A stretch of 64,000 bases of DNA from Akkermansia muciniphila (GTDB lineage: Bacteria > Verrucomicrobiota > Verrucomicrobiia > Verrucomicrobiales > V1-33), in the NCBI GenBank assembly GCA_945900785.1, contig CAMDJM010000002.1, positions 1-64,000 on the forward strand. Reading direction: 5' to 3'. The notes beneath the pieces were generated by a model. It worked only from the letters and a program-made list of their open reading frames with translations, was not told the DNA's origin and did not search any database. Below, piece after piece: positions 7,458 to 16,865 of this stretch. The position numbers and the translations under genes are program-made. Each line of letters opens with the position of its first letter. Position 1 is the first letter of the stretch.

Positions 7458-10400
7458 TTATTCCACCACCATGGTGCCGCGCATGATGCGCCAGTGGCCG
7501 GGGAAGGTGCAGAGGTAGGGGAAGCTGCCGGGGATGGTGGGGGCGGTGAAGGTGAGTTCAGCTTTTTGGCCGGGTTGGACGAGGGGGGTGGCGTGGAGGA
7601 CTTTTGCAGAATCCGGCCGGTAGGCTTTCGCGAGGCCGTCGGGCTGGGCGGCGAGTTGGTCGGCGAGGGCTCCGATTTCATCGGCGGCGCCGGGGGCGGT
7701 GATAAGGAAGTTGTGGAGCATGAGGTCCGGGTTTTCGAAAACCAGGCGGACTTTGGCCCCGGCTTTGACGCGGATTTCCCTGGGCAGGAATTGCAGTTGG
7801 TTCGGCACAGCCTGGATGGTCAGGGCATCACCGAGGGCGGCTTTGGCCTGGCCGTAGGTGGTGGCCATGGCGGTTAGGCTGGCGGCATCGGCAGCGGGGT
7901 GGGCGGTGGTGAGGCGCTGGCCGAGGGGATCGTAGAGGAAGACGGGAGGCGGGGTTTTGGTTTTGCGGAAGTGGATGTCGATGACGTTGAGGCCCTGACG
8001 CAATTCCAGCTGCACCTGCTGGTCGTTGATCCACATGGAATCGGACGAGAGGAGCTGCACGCCATTGACGAGAATATCCAGATAACCATGCCGGACAGCG
8101 AGGACGGCGGGCTGTGTGGCATCGGCCCGGATGAAGGTGCGCTGGGTGTCAGGGTCCGGCTGCAGCCATTGGGTGAGGCGGGTGTCAGGGTCGACTTCCA
8201 GCACGGGCACGCTGCGGCCCTTGGCGGGCTTGGTGCCGTGTTTCAGATCGGCCAGCATGTGCTGGACGTCGGCATTGGTGGTGGTGAGGGATTGCAGGGC
8301 CAGCTCGACGGCAGGCATGTCAGGGCGGAGGTGGGCCACGGCGTCCACGACCTCCATGAGCACGCGGGGATGGGGATCGGTGGCCATCCGGTGCAGCAGT
8401 TCAGTGACGTCAGGCAAGCGCCCGGCCTGGAAGCGGATAAGGCGGACGGCGGCTCCACGGTGCGCGGCGGATTTGGATTTGAGAAGTTCTGCGAGGAGGG
8501 CCGGCCGGATTTGGCCGAGGCCTTCCGCGACGAAAAGCGCTTCCAATGCGGATGGATCAAACTCCGGTCTGGTGCGGTCCAACGCGGCGACCCATGCATC
8601 GAGAGCGGGAAGGACGGAAGCTCCCGCCTGGCGGAGACCAATGCGGGCGTGATGCCTGACGATATTTTGCGGGTGCTGGAGGAGCGCCAGAAGTTCGCCA
8701 GGACTGGCACCTTCGATGCGCGGGAAGTCCTTCACCACTGGTTTGGCATTGTAGACGGCGCGCCAGATGCGGCCGTGCTCGTGGTCCCAGTGCGGATCCC
8801 GCATGGGGTGCTGGGCGTGGCCGATGATGGGGCTGCAGAAATCCGAAATGTAGAGCGCGCCATCGAAGCCGAACTCCAGATCCGCCGGACGGAAAGCGGC
8901 GTTAGGCGAGGACACGAGATCCAGCCGTTCCGAGCCGCGGACAATGCCCTGGTCGTAATCGTATTGCCACAAGCAGACGGTGTAATTCCCCAGGAGGGAA
9001 GCCGTGGCCATGCCCTGCTGGTAAGCGTCAGGAAAGTTCGGGCTGGAGATACTGGAAAGGGCGGAACCCTTGCCATTGCTGCCGGTATTTCCATAACTGA
9101 AGGGATGATAGACACCGAGCGGCGTCCATGTCAGCGCCAGGGTATCCAGCGGGAGGCCATCGCCATACATCTGGAAAAAATTGCCGGTGCGGTCATAGGT
9201 GATCTTCCACGGATTGGGCGTGTTGCTTTGCCACTCCGTCCAGACCTGGCCGCTGCGGGGATTGAGCCGGTAGGTGGTGGCATCAATGCCGCGCACCACC
9301 CCAAAGGGCGTTTCCAACTGTGAGCGGTGAAACACCCCATCGCAGAAAAGCAAATGCCCGATGGGATCCGCTGCGATCATGCCGCCGTGGTGGGAATCCG
9401 TGACATCAATGCCCCGGAACAGCTCGCGTCGGGTGTCAGCTTTTCCATCGCCATTGGTATCGCTCATCAGGTAGAGTTTTGGCTGCTCACTAACGAGCAC
9501 TCCCCACTCCGTAAAGGCCACGCCATCCAGAGCGTCGAGGCCCTCTGCGAAGGTGGTGCAGCGGTCCGCCTTGCCATCGTGGTCCGTGTCTTCCAGGACG
9601 ATGATTTTATCCTGCGGCGGGAGGCCGGGAACGGTGTGGGGAAAGGACGGCATGGTCACGACCCAGAGCCGGCCCCGGGCGTCGAAGGCGATCTGCACGG
9701 GGTTTTTCAAGTCAGGGAACTCGACCTCGGAGGCAAAAAGATTGACGGTAAAGCCATCCGCCACCTTGAACTCGGCCTGGGCTTCGGCGGGCGGCCGGAT
9801 GATGCCGGTATTTTCGCCATCGTCGCTGCCCTGGATCGGCGGCAGGGGCGGCAGCCAAGTCGTGGGAATGTCGGCGAATTTTTTGGCAGGAGTGCTGACC
9901 AACTCATGCACCACGGCTTCCGTGGCGGCGATCATTTGATGGTAGCGCGGAATCTCGGCTTCGTTTTCCTCCTGACGCTTGCGGATGCCGTAATAAAGAT
10001 CAGCGTTTTTCGGGCGCACGACTTCCGCGACGTAATAATTCTTCCTCGCCACGGCTTTGGCCACCTCCGGCACGCGGGTGGGATTCACCCCGGACAGCGC
10101 AGCATTTCCCAACAGTGCCTGGGCGATCACCTGCGCCATCGCGCGGTTGCCCGAATCATTGAGATGCAAGCCATTGCTGGTCAGGGGTGGCCCGCTTTTG
10201 GCATAGGCCTCCTGACTGGCGGCGAACAAATCGACAAATTCCGCCCTGCGGGCCTTGGCGAGGTCGCGGATGGCCTGCGCATATTGGGCCACATCCTGAT
10301 TCCGCGCGGCGGCGTCCGGCCCCTGGCCTCCGGATTCCACGGCGGTGGGGGCCAGGAGGACCAGTTTCGCCCTTGGATGCAGCCGGGCGAGCTGCTCCAG

Positions 10401-10781
10401 ATAGCCCTGATATTGCGCCCGGAAATCCGTCAGACCCGCCGTGCCGTTGAAGGCTTCATTCATGCCAAAACCCACGATGACAAGCTGCGCGGGCCATTCC
10501 TTCAGGAGGGATTTCAGGTGCCCCTCATAACCCTCCGGCCGCAGGCGGTAGCCGACTTCATCGCCCGTCCAGGCAAGGCTGCGGAAGTGCAGCGCCTTTC
10601 CCGGCTGGGCCAGTTGGACCAGGGATTCCAGCTCCCCCTGCTCCGTGAGGCGCTCAATCATGGAATTGCCGTAAAAGAGGACCGTATCGTTTTTTTGCAG
10701 CGCCACCTCCGCCCGCAGGCCGGATGCAGAAAGACATAAGACCGCAGCCGCGAGGAGGGGGGAGAAAATGGGGGACATCAT
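7458..10781 (-). CDS. SGNH hydrolase / PVC beta-propeller / HEAT / azurin-like cupredoxin fusion
   Basis: A 1107-residue exported protein. Residues 1-24 are a signal peptide. Residues about 30-220 are an SGNH/GDSL hydrolase ([10 protein letters not shown] with the nucleophile Ser40, [15 protein letters not shown]). About 330-690 is the PVC-type propeller (membrane-bound dehydrogenase N-terminal type): [51 protein letters not shown]. About 700-850 is HEAT-like. The C-terminus (about 955-1107) is a type-1 copper domain with His1023 and C-x4-H-x3-M (Cys1091, His1096, Met1100), exactly the azurin ligand spacing. Related propeller proteins usually end in cytochrome c; here a blue-copper domain takes that place, so electrons probably leave via copper. 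Start: either of two adjacent ATGs (10781 or 10778). The sugar or alcohol substrate is unknown. Confidence 0.88.
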   Translation of the reverse strand: MMSPIFSPLLAAAVLCLSASGLRAEVALQKNDTVLFYGNSMIERLTEQGELESLVQLAQPGKALHFRSLAWTGDEVGYRLRPEGYEGHLKSLLKEWPAQLVIVGFGMNEAFNGTAGLTDFRAQYQGYLEQLARLHPRAKLVLLAPTAVESGGQGPDAAARNQDVAQYAQAIRDLAKARRAEFVDLFAASQEAYAKSGPPLTSNGLHLNDSGNRAMAQVIAQALLGNAALSGVNPTRVPEVAKAVARKNYYVAEVVRPKNADLYYGIRKRQEENEAEIPRYHQMIAATEAVVHELVSTPAKKFADIPTTWLPPLPPIQGSDDGENTGIIRPPAEAQAEFKVADGFTVNLFASEVEFPDLKNPVQIAFDARGRLWVVTMPSFPHTVPGLPPQDKIIVLEDTDHDGKADRCTTFAEGLDALDGVAFTEWGVLVSEQPKLYLMSDTNGDGKADTRRELFRGIDVTDSHHGGMIAADPIGHLLFCDGVFHRSQLETPFGVVRGIDATTYRLNPRSGQVWTEWQSNTPNPWKITYDRTGNFFQMYGDGLPLDTLALTWTPLGVYHPFSYGNTGSNGKGSALSSISSPNFPDAYQQGMATASLLGNYTVCLWQYDYDQGIVRGSERLDLVSSPNAAFRPADLEFGFDGALYISDFCSPIIGHAQHPMRDPHWDHEHGRIWRAVYNAKPVVKDFPRIEGASPGELLALLQHPQNIVRHHARIGLRQAGASVLPALDAWVAALDRTRPEFDPSALEALFVAEGLGQIRPALLAELLKSKSAAHRGAAVRLIRFQAGRLPDVTELLHRMATDPHPRVLMEVVDAVAHLRPDMPAVELALQSLTTTNADVQHMLADLKHGTKPAKGRSVPVLEVDPDTRLTQWLQPDPDTQRTFIRADATQPAVLAVRHGYLDILVNGVQLLSSDSMWINDQQVQLELRQGLNVIDIHFRKTKTPPPVFLYDPLGQRLTTAHPAADAASLTAMATTYGQAKAALGDALTIQAVPNQLQFLPREIRVKAGAKVRLVFENPDLMLHNFLITAPGAADEIGALADQLAAQPDGLAKAYRPDSAKVLHATPLVQPGQKAELTFTAPTIPGSFPYLCTFPGHWRIMRGTMVVE

Positions 10782-11027
10782 AAAATTGCAAAAGGAGCGG
10801 GCATGGTCAGGACCGCCCAAAATCCGGACCTTCCCGCCGTTCCGGCACTTCCGCTGCATACGGGGGATCCAGCTGCAGCCTTGCAGTTTCCCCGATTCCC
10901 TATTCCGCCCGGGTGGCCAGACCGGCAGGCCTTGCAGATCCATCCCCGCCGCCGCCGGGCGTTCCTGGGCAAAAAACCAGTTGGCTTTCCCCAGGGGGTG
11001 CGCTACCCACAAGGCCCTCCTTTTTTC

Positions 11028-12170
11028 ATGAAAGCAATCCTGGCCCTCGAAGACGGCATCCATTTCTTCGGCGAATCTTTCGGCGTCACCGGCAGCACCT
11101 CCGGCGAGGCCTGCTTCAATACCAGCATGACTGGCTACCAGGAAGTCCTGACCGACCCCTCCTACCGGGGTCAGATCGTGGCCATGACCTATCCAATGAT
11201 CGGCAATTACGGGGTCACTGCGGCGGATGATGAGTCCTCCCGCCCCCACGTCCGGGGCTTTGTGGTCGAGGAACTCTGCCCCACCCCCAGCAATTGGCGC
11301 GCGGAACAGAGCCTTGATGGCTACTTCAAACACTGGAATTTGATGGGCATTCAGGGCATCGACACCCGCCGTCTCACCAAGCACCTCCGCACCCGCGGAG
11401 CCATGCGCGCCTTTCTCAGCACGGAGATCCTGGATCCCGCCGAAGCCACCGCCCGGGCCATCGCCAGCGCTCCCATGGCCGGCAGCGATTTCGTGAAGGA
11501 AGTCAGCACCCCTCATTCCTACCTCTGGGACCCGGACAGCACGGAAAGCCGCGAATGGCTTCTCCCGAATGCCGCTGGTCCGGTCATTAAAGCCCTGCCC
11601 GACCCGAAATACCGGGTGGTCGCTTATGATTTCGGGGTGAAACGCAATATTCTCCGCTGTCTGCGCCAGGAAGGATTCCATGTCGATGTGGTTCCTGCCT
11701 CCACCACAGCCGCCGAAGTGCTGGCGATGAAACCGGACGGCGTTTTCCTCTCCAATGGCCCGGGCGACCCCGCCGCCCTCGACTATGTGCACCGCGAGGT
11801 CATGCAACTCGTGGGTAAAACGCCGGTTTTCGCGATCTGTCTGGGCCATCAGATCCTCGGACACGCCTTTGGCGGGAAGACCTTTAAACTGAAATTCGGA
11901 CACCGCGGCGGGAATCAACCTGTGCAGGACCTGCGCACCGGAGCCGTCACCATCACCAGTCAGAATCACGGATTCGCCGTCGATCCGGACACCCTGCCCT
12001 CCAATGTGGAAGTGACCCACCTGAACCTGAACGACCAGACCGTGGAAGGCCTGCGCCACCGCGAGGCCCCCGTATTCAGCGTGCAATATCACCCGGAGGC
12101 CGCTCCCGGCCCGAATGATGCGCGGTATTTTTTCAAGGATTTCGCCCGGCTCATTGAGGACAACCGCTGA
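11028..12170 (+). CDS. carA: Carbamoyl-phosphate synthase small (glutaminase) subunit
   Basis: Hydrolyses glutamine and feeds ammonia to CarB for carbamoyl phosphate, used for pyrimidines and arginine; cytoplasmic. The 380-residue protein has the CPSase small-chain N-domain ([35 protein letters not shown]) and a class I glutamine amidotransferase domain with Cys271 in [16 protein letters not shown] and His355/Glu357 in YHPE. Length is normal for the family. The ATG at 11028 starts at the conserved domain; the open frame upstream is spurious. carB is not within the window, so the two subunits are unlinked here. It is divergent from the cupredoxin fusion gene, with a 246-base gap that shows no clear site. 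Confidence 0.97.
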   Translation: MKAILALEDGIHFFGESFGVTGSTSGEACFNTSMTGYQEVLTDPSYRGQIVAMTYPMIGNYGVTAADDESSRPHVRGFVVEELCPTPSNWRAEQSLDGYFKHWNLMGIQGIDTRRLTKHLRTRGAMRAFLSTEILDPAEATARAIASAPMAGSDFVKEVSTPHSYLWDPDSTESREWLLPNAAGPVIKALPDPKYRVVAYDFGVKRNILRCLRQEGFHVDVVPASTTAAEVLAMKPDGVFLSNGPGDPAALDYVHREVMQLVGKTPVFAICLGHQILGHAFGGKTFKLKFGHRGGNQPVQDLRTGAVTITSQNHGFAVDPDTLPSNVEVTHLNLNDQTVEGLRHREAPVFSVQYHPEAAPGPNDARYFFKDFARLIEDNR

Positions 12171-12265
12171 TCGGGCCGCAAAATTATTTTGTCCCTGCCT
12201 CACAAGGAGCTTGCCTACCCGTGGAAAAATCCGGTATATTCCGGTCAATCCTGCGCCTTTTGCTC

Positions 12266-13210
12266 ATGAATGCCCGTCTGCCAGCTCTCCGTCCTGCACG
12301 GATTTTTCCCCTTCTTGGTTTGGCCTGCACTGGTGCTGCCACAGCCCAGGGTGTCGTGACCACTGTGCCCATCCTGTCCATCCGGCCCGTCGTTACTATC
12401 ACCATGCCGACTGAGGAAGGCGTGGTCTACCAGATGCAGAGTTCCTCAAATCTCCAAGCCTGGAACAACGTGGGACAGCTCATTTTCGGAAATGGCTCCT
12501 CCCTGGAGCAAAGGATGAGCGGAGGCAGCACCCAGTTTTTCCGGCTCCAAGCCATCAATCAGCCTAAAATGGGTTCCGCCCCATGGTCCCTGAATGGCCA
12601 GTCCTTCCAATTGAACGACGGCACCCGCACCGGGCGCTACTTTTTCGCGGCCAATGGCGACACGGGCACCTGGGACTCCGGCAGCCTGAACAAGACCTTC
12701 ACTTGGACCTGGCAGCGCCCCGGCATGGACGACGGCACCGCTGAACTCACCTATCCGGATGGTTCGCGCGATGTCCTGGCTTTCCACTTCCTCGCTGGCA
12801 CGTTGGGTCATTTCACCCGCGCCAGCTTCAGCCCCGCCCGGCCGGAAGGCACCTGCAGCGGCAGCTTCGGCCCAGTCGCCCCCGCCAATCTCCCAGGTCC
12901 CCTGGCCCCGAATGCGGTCAGCGGCCGCAGCCTTATCCTGGCCGCTCTCCCCGACGGCAGCGTCCTGAATTTCACGGGCAACAACGGAGGCACCCGCACC
13001 TTTGAAGGCCAAACCCTGCCCTTCACGGGCAATTGGCTCACCACCGGCAGCACCTCTGCCCGGCTCCTTATCAATTTCACTCCAACCCACGGGGAAGACT
13101 ACACCTTCGCCTTCACCGGCCCCCTCACCGGCCGCTACACCCGGAACACCTTCACCGAAAGCACCTTCCGGGATACCGATGAAGGCACCTTCTGCATGAC
13201 GCCGCCCTGA
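12266..13210 (+). CDS. Secreted hypothetical protein with beta-rich repeats
   Basis: A 314-residue protein with a signal peptide (MNARLPALRPARIFPLLGLA to about residue 29). Residues about 50-105 (VVYQMQSSSNLQAWNNVGQ ... FFRLQ) resemble the short beta-sandwich module found at the ends of many Verrucomicrobia surface proteins. The rest is Gly/Thr-rich beta structure with repeated GRYFFAANGDTGTW-, GTCSGSFG- and GRYTRNTFTE-like strands, perhaps three copies of one module. A GTG at 12221 in frame is possible, but the ATG at 12266 gives the better signal peptide. Function unknown; probably cell-surface or periplasmic. Confidence 0.72.
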   Translation: MNARLPALRPARIFPLLGLACTGAATAQGVVTTVPILSIRPVVTITMPTEEGVVYQMQSSSNLQAWNNVGQLIFGNGSSLEQRMSGGSTQFFRLQAINQPKMGSAPWSLNGQSFQLNDGTRTGRYFFAANGDTGTWDSGSLNKTFTWTWQRPGMDDGTAELTYPDGSRDVLAFHFLAGTLGHFTRASFSPARPEGTCSGSFGPVAPANLPGPLAPNAVSGRSLILAALPDGSVLNFTGNNGGTRTFEGQTLPFTGNWLTTGSTSARLLINFTPTHGEDYTFAFTGPLTGRYTRNTFTESTFRDTDEGTFCMTPP

Positions 13211-13355
13211 CATGGCTGACCTGCCATTCCGGGAATAGCCGTTCCAGACTCCCTCCGGCTTCCTCTCATCCGGTTTCACGGACCCTGATTTTCCCATTGT
13301 TCCTGGCCCAGGCTGTCCTTACCCATGCAAGGTGTCCTTCCCTGAAGGCACGTTT

Positions 13356-15662
13356 ATGATGAATGCCCTGCGTATCCTGGTTGTAGAAGACGAAACCCTC
13401 GTCGCCCAGGATTTGCATGCCACCCTCACCCGGCTGGGCTTCCAAGTCACCGCCCTCTGCCGCACCGGGGAAGATGCCCTCGCCGCCCTGCGCCGCCAGC
13501 CCCCGGATGTAGTGCTGATGGATATTCAGTTGGAATCCGGCATGGACGGCGTGGAAACCGCCACCCGCCTCCAGGCCGAGCACGCCGTTCCTATCATTTT
13601 CCTGACGGCTTATGCGGACGAGCCCACCCTCGACCGCGCCCGCGCCGCCCAGCCCTACGGCTACCTGCTGAAGCCTTTCCACGAAAGCGAACTGCGCTCC
13701 GTGGTGGAACTCGCCTATGCCCGGCATACCGCCCTGCGCACCCTGCAGTGCAGCGAGGACCGCTTCGTCTCCACTCTGCGCAGTATGGCGGAAGGCGTCA
13801 TCTCCACAGACATGCTGGGGACGATCAATTTCATGAACCCGGTGGCCGAGCAGCTCACCGGCTGGTCCGCCAATGAGGCCACCGGCCGCCCGCTGCATGA
13901 GGTCTTCCGCGTCGCCCTGCCAGGAGGCGAAGCCCTGGAGCCCTCCGGCCTGGTCTCCGGCCAGCCCAGCCGCACCATTCTGCTCACCAACCGGGATGGG
14001 CAACCCGTCCACATTGAGGATAACACCACCCCGATCCGCGATGCCGTCGGCTCCCTCACCGGCATCGTCGTCCTCTTCCGCCGCCGCGATCCCAGCGGGG
14101 AAAACGCCCTTGGATCTCCCCCGGCGCTTTCCCTGAACGAGGCCCTGAACAGCCCCTTCCCCAACCTCGCCGGCATTGTCAGCAGCATCGCTGATCCCCT
14201 GCTGGCCCTGGATGCCGACTGGCACATCACCTACCTGAACGCCCTCGCCGCCGGCATCATGGAAGACCGGCGTGAAGCCCTGCTCGGTCAGGTGCTCTGG
14301 GACGTCTTTCCCCCCAGCCTGCACCGCCTTTACTATCACGAATTTTCCACCGCTCTCATCCAACGCACCGCCAGCTCCTTCGAGCTGGAACACGAATCCC
14401 GGCGGCGTTGGTATGAAGTCCAGCTTTACCCCTTCGGTCAGGGCCTGCTCGTGCTGATGCGCGATATCACCCTGCGGAAGCAAAGCGAGCAGCAGCAGGA
14501 CAAGCTGGAAAAACTCGAATCCCTGGGCCTGCTCGCCCGTGGCTTCGCCCACGACTTCAACAACCTGCTCACCGTCCTCCTCGGCAATCTTTCCCTGGCC
14601 GAGATGCGGATGGAACCGGAGGCCCCCAGCCGCCAGGAAATCGCGGCCGCCCGCCGCGCCAGCCTCCAGGCCCAAAACCTCGTCCAACAACTCCTCACCT
14701 TCGCCCGCGGCGGCGTCCCCATCCGTCAGCCTACCGAGATCGCCCGTCTCATCCGCGAGTGGTTCGCCGAATGGCCCCGCCGCCCTGGCATCGAATACAA
14801 ACTGGAAATCCCCAGTGCCCCCCTGCCCGCTGAAGTGGACCGCCACCAGCTCCGCCGCCTGCTCAGCAATCTCTTCCGCAACGCCGAACAAGCCCAGCAC
14901 ACCGGGGGCAACGTCACCCTGCGCCTCACCGCTCCCCCTGACCCGGCTTCCCCGGCTGGCCCTGACCAGACGGAAGCCAGCGCCTCCACCCACGTCTTCA
15001 GCCTCGAAGTCGCGGACACCGGCGAAGGCATCTCCCCGGAAAATTTCCCTCACATCTTCGAGCCCTACTTCACCACCCGCAGCGAGGCCAATGCCACCGG
15101 CCTGGGCCTCACCGTCTGCGAATCCATCACCAAAGCCCACGGCGGCACCCTGACCATCCAATCCACCCCCGGCAGCGGCACCACCGTTCACATCACCCTG
15201 CCCGCCAGCCCGCCGCCACCCGCCGCCGCCTTCGCGGAAGCCCGGCCCACCACCCCTGGCACCCCGCCGGCCACCCCGCGCGTTCTCGTCCTCGAGGACG
15301 AACCCCTCATCCGCCAACTCATCGTCAGCAATCTCAGCGCCGCCGGCTGCGAGGTCACCCCCACCGCAGAAGGCAGCGAAACCATCGCCCGCTACACCGA
15401 GGCCCTCCTCAGCGGCCGCCGTTACGATATGGTCATCATGGACTTATCCATCCCAGGCGGCATGGGCGGTGCCCAGGCCATGGCCCAAATCCGCCAGCTC
15501 GACCCCCGTGTCCGCGCCATCGTTTCCTCCGGCTACAGCGATGATCCCATCATGGCCCGGTATACGGATTTCGGCTTCCTCGCCGTGCTGCCCAAGCCCT
15601 ATCAACCCGGGGAACTCCGCGAACTCATCACCACCCTCCTCGCTGAAACCCGCCCGGACTAA
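13356..15662 (+). CDS. Hybrid sensor histidine kinase with receiver domains at both ends
   Basis: A 768-residue soluble signalling protein with no membrane segment. Order: receiver domain (residues about 6-118; VVEDE, phospho-acceptor Asp56 in VVLMDIQLE, FLTAYAD, YLLKPF); PAS domain 1 (about 130-245, MAEGVISTD); PAS domain 2 (about 265-365); histidine kinase core with His399 in FAHDFNNLLTVLLGNLSLAE and an ATPase domain (NLFRNAEQA, ADTGEGI, GLGLTV); C-terminal receiver (about 648-768, Asp696 in MVIMDLSIPGG, PKPYQP). HDFNN-type kinases with a C-terminal receiver are common; a second receiver at the N-terminus suggests input from another kinase. It ends 41 bases before the serine hydrolase gene. 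No DNA-binding partner is adjacent. Confidence 0.9.
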   Translation: MMNALRILVVEDETLVAQDLHATLTRLGFQVTALCRTGEDALAALRRQPPDVVLMDIQLESGMDGVETATRLQAEHAVPIIFLTAYADEPTLDRARAAQPYGYLLKPFHESELRSVVELAYARHTALRTLQCSEDRFVSTLRSMAEGVISTDMLGTINFMNPVAEQLTGWSANEATGRPLHEVFRVALPGGEALEPSGLVSGQPSRTILLTNRDGQPVHIEDNTTPIRDAVGSLTGIVVLFRRRDPSGENALGSPPALSLNEALNSPFPNLAGIVSSIADPLLALDADWHITYLNALAAGIMEDRREALLGQVLWDVFPPSLHRLYYHEFSTALIQRTASSFELEHESRRRWYEVQLYPFGQGLLVLMRDITLRKQSEQQQDKLEKLESLGLLARGFAHDFNNLLTVLLGNLSLAEMRMEPEAPSRQEIAAARRASLQAQNLVQQLLTFARGGVPIRQPTEIARLIREWFAEWPRRPGIEYKLEIPSAPLPAEVDRHQLRRLLSNLFRNAEQAQHTGGNVTLRLTAPPDPASPAGPDQTEASASTHVFSLEVADTGEGISPENFPHIFEPYFTTRSEANATGLGLTVCESITKAHGGTLTIQSTPGSGTTVHITLPASPPPPAAAFAEARPTTPGTPPATPRVLVLEDEPLIRQLIVSNLSAAGCEVTPTAEGSETIARYTEALLSGRRYDMVIMDLSIPGGMGGAQAMAQIRQLDPRVRAIVSSGYSDDPIMARYTDFGFLAVLPKPYQPGELRELITTLLAETRPD

Positions 15663-15703
15663 CCCCCGTCCTGTCACCCCAGGCCACCCCTGCATCCACC
15701 CTC

Positions 15704-16783
15704 ATGCATCGCCGCCGCTTCCTCTGCTCACTGGCCTGCACTCTGGCGGCCCTGCCAGGACGCGCCGCCGCAGCAGGCGATTCCTCCTTCACCAAAAAGC
15801 TCGGTGCCCTCCGTGAAAAACACCAGGTCCCCGCCCTCGCCGCCGCCCGGTTTGACCTCAAGGGCATCACCCAGGAGGCCGCCACCGGATTCCGCAAAGC
15901 CGGCGGCACCCGTCCCGTCACCACCACGGATCTCTGGCACACCGGATCCATGACCAAGGCCATGACCGCCACCCTGCTCGCCACTTACGTGCAGGAAGGC
16001 CGGCTCAAATGGGAAGACCCCCTGGGAAAACTCATCCCGGATTCCTGTCAGGACGCCGCCCCCGCCGCCGCCGGCATCACCGTCCTGGAACTCCTCCAGC
16101 ACCGCTCCGGTCTTCCTGCCAATCTTCCGGATTGGTGGGCCCTCCCCCGCGCCGGCCAACGCGGCCAACTCCTCCGCCTGGCCGCGCCCCCGGGCACCAC
16201 TTTGAAATCCGGTGCCTTTCTTTACAGCAACATCGGTTATGCCATCGCCGGCCACCTCGCCGGAAAACTGGATCACCAACTCTGGGAAGACCTGATTCAA
16301 AAGCGCCTCTTCCGCCCCCTCCAGATCACCGCCGGTCAGGGGCCCGCCGGCAGGGAAGGCACCGATGACCAGCCCTGGCCGCACGACGCCAGCGGCCACC
16401 CTCTCGAAACCAACGGACCCGCTTCGGACAATCCCCCCTCCCTCGGCCCCGCCGGACGCGTTCACCTCAGTCTGGAAAACTACGCCCGCTTCGCCATTGA
16501 TCACCTCAAAGGAGCCACCGGCGGCAAAGCCCTGCTGCCCCCGGCACTCTATCAAATCCTGCATCAGCCCGACCCCCTCAGCCACTACGCCTGCGGCTGG
16601 GGCATCGCGGAACGGCCCTGGGCCGGAGGCCGCTGCCTCACCCACACCGGCAGCAACGAAGCCAACTACTTCGCCGCTTGGCTGGCCCCGGAAAAAGGCT
16701 TTGGCGTCATCGCCGCCACCAACCAGGGCGGTCCCCATGGGGCTGCCGCCTGCGACGCCGCCTGCGGCCTGCTCATTGGTTGA
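15704..16783 (+). CDS. Beta-lactamase-fold serine hydrolase (class C / esterase type)
   Basis: A 359-residue exported protein: signal peptide about 1-23 (MHRRRFLCSLACTLAALPGR, with consecutive arginines that may direct it to Tat). The three penicillin-binding motifs are present: SMTK at Ser82-Lys85, YSN (FLYSNIGYAIAG), and HTG in LTHTGSNEANYFAAW. This is the Beta-lactamase family that also holds esterases and D-aminopeptidases, so antibiotic hydrolysis should not be assumed. It lies directly after the hybrid kinase on the same strand and may be co-transcribed with it. It converges on the metallophosphoesterase gene, with an 82-base gap. Confidence 0.88.
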   Translation: MHRRRFLCSLACTLAALPGRAAAAGDSSFTKKLGALREKHQVPALAAARFDLKGITQEAATGFRKAGGTRPVTTTDLWHTGSMTKAMTATLLATYVQEGRLKWEDPLGKLIPDSCQDAAPAAAGITVLELLQHRSGLPANLPDWWALPRAGQRGQLLRLAAPPGTTLKSGAFLYSNIGYAIAGHLAGKLDHQLWEDLIQKRLFRPLQITAGQGPAGREGTDDQPWPHDASGHPLETNGPASDNPPSLGPAGRVHLSLENYARFAIDHLKGATGGKALLPPALYQILHQPDPLSHYACGWGIAERPWAGGRCLTHTGSNEANYFAAWLAPEKGFGVIAATNQGGPHGAAACDAACGLLIG

Positions 16784-16865
16784 CCTGGCTTGATCCGCCT
16801 TCGCCTTTAGTCAGGGTCCTGAAGGCTTGTGGCATTTCAGGTTTCAGGGATTTATGCCCGGTCTT

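Noticed and set aside
7899..10739. Two long plus-strand open frames (about 470 codons each) opposite the cupredoxin fusion gene
   Set aside because: They are antisense shadows produced by GC-rich third positions; they have no family motifs, and the minus strand has clear domains throughout.
10782..12248. N-terminal extension of the cupredoxin fusion frame across carA on the opposite strand
   Set aside because: The extra 489 codons are antisense to carA; a signal peptide begins at 10781, which is the natural start.
13266..15317. A 683-codon minus-strand frame opposite the sensor kinase
   Set aside because: Gly/Ala/Glu-rich low-complexity translation without motifs; the plus strand encodes an unmistakable kinase.
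15704..16783. Calling this gene an antibiotic-resistance beta-lactamase
   Set aside because: The SMTK, YSN and HTG motifs are shared by esterases and peptidases of the same fold, and nothing points to antibiotic hydrolysis.
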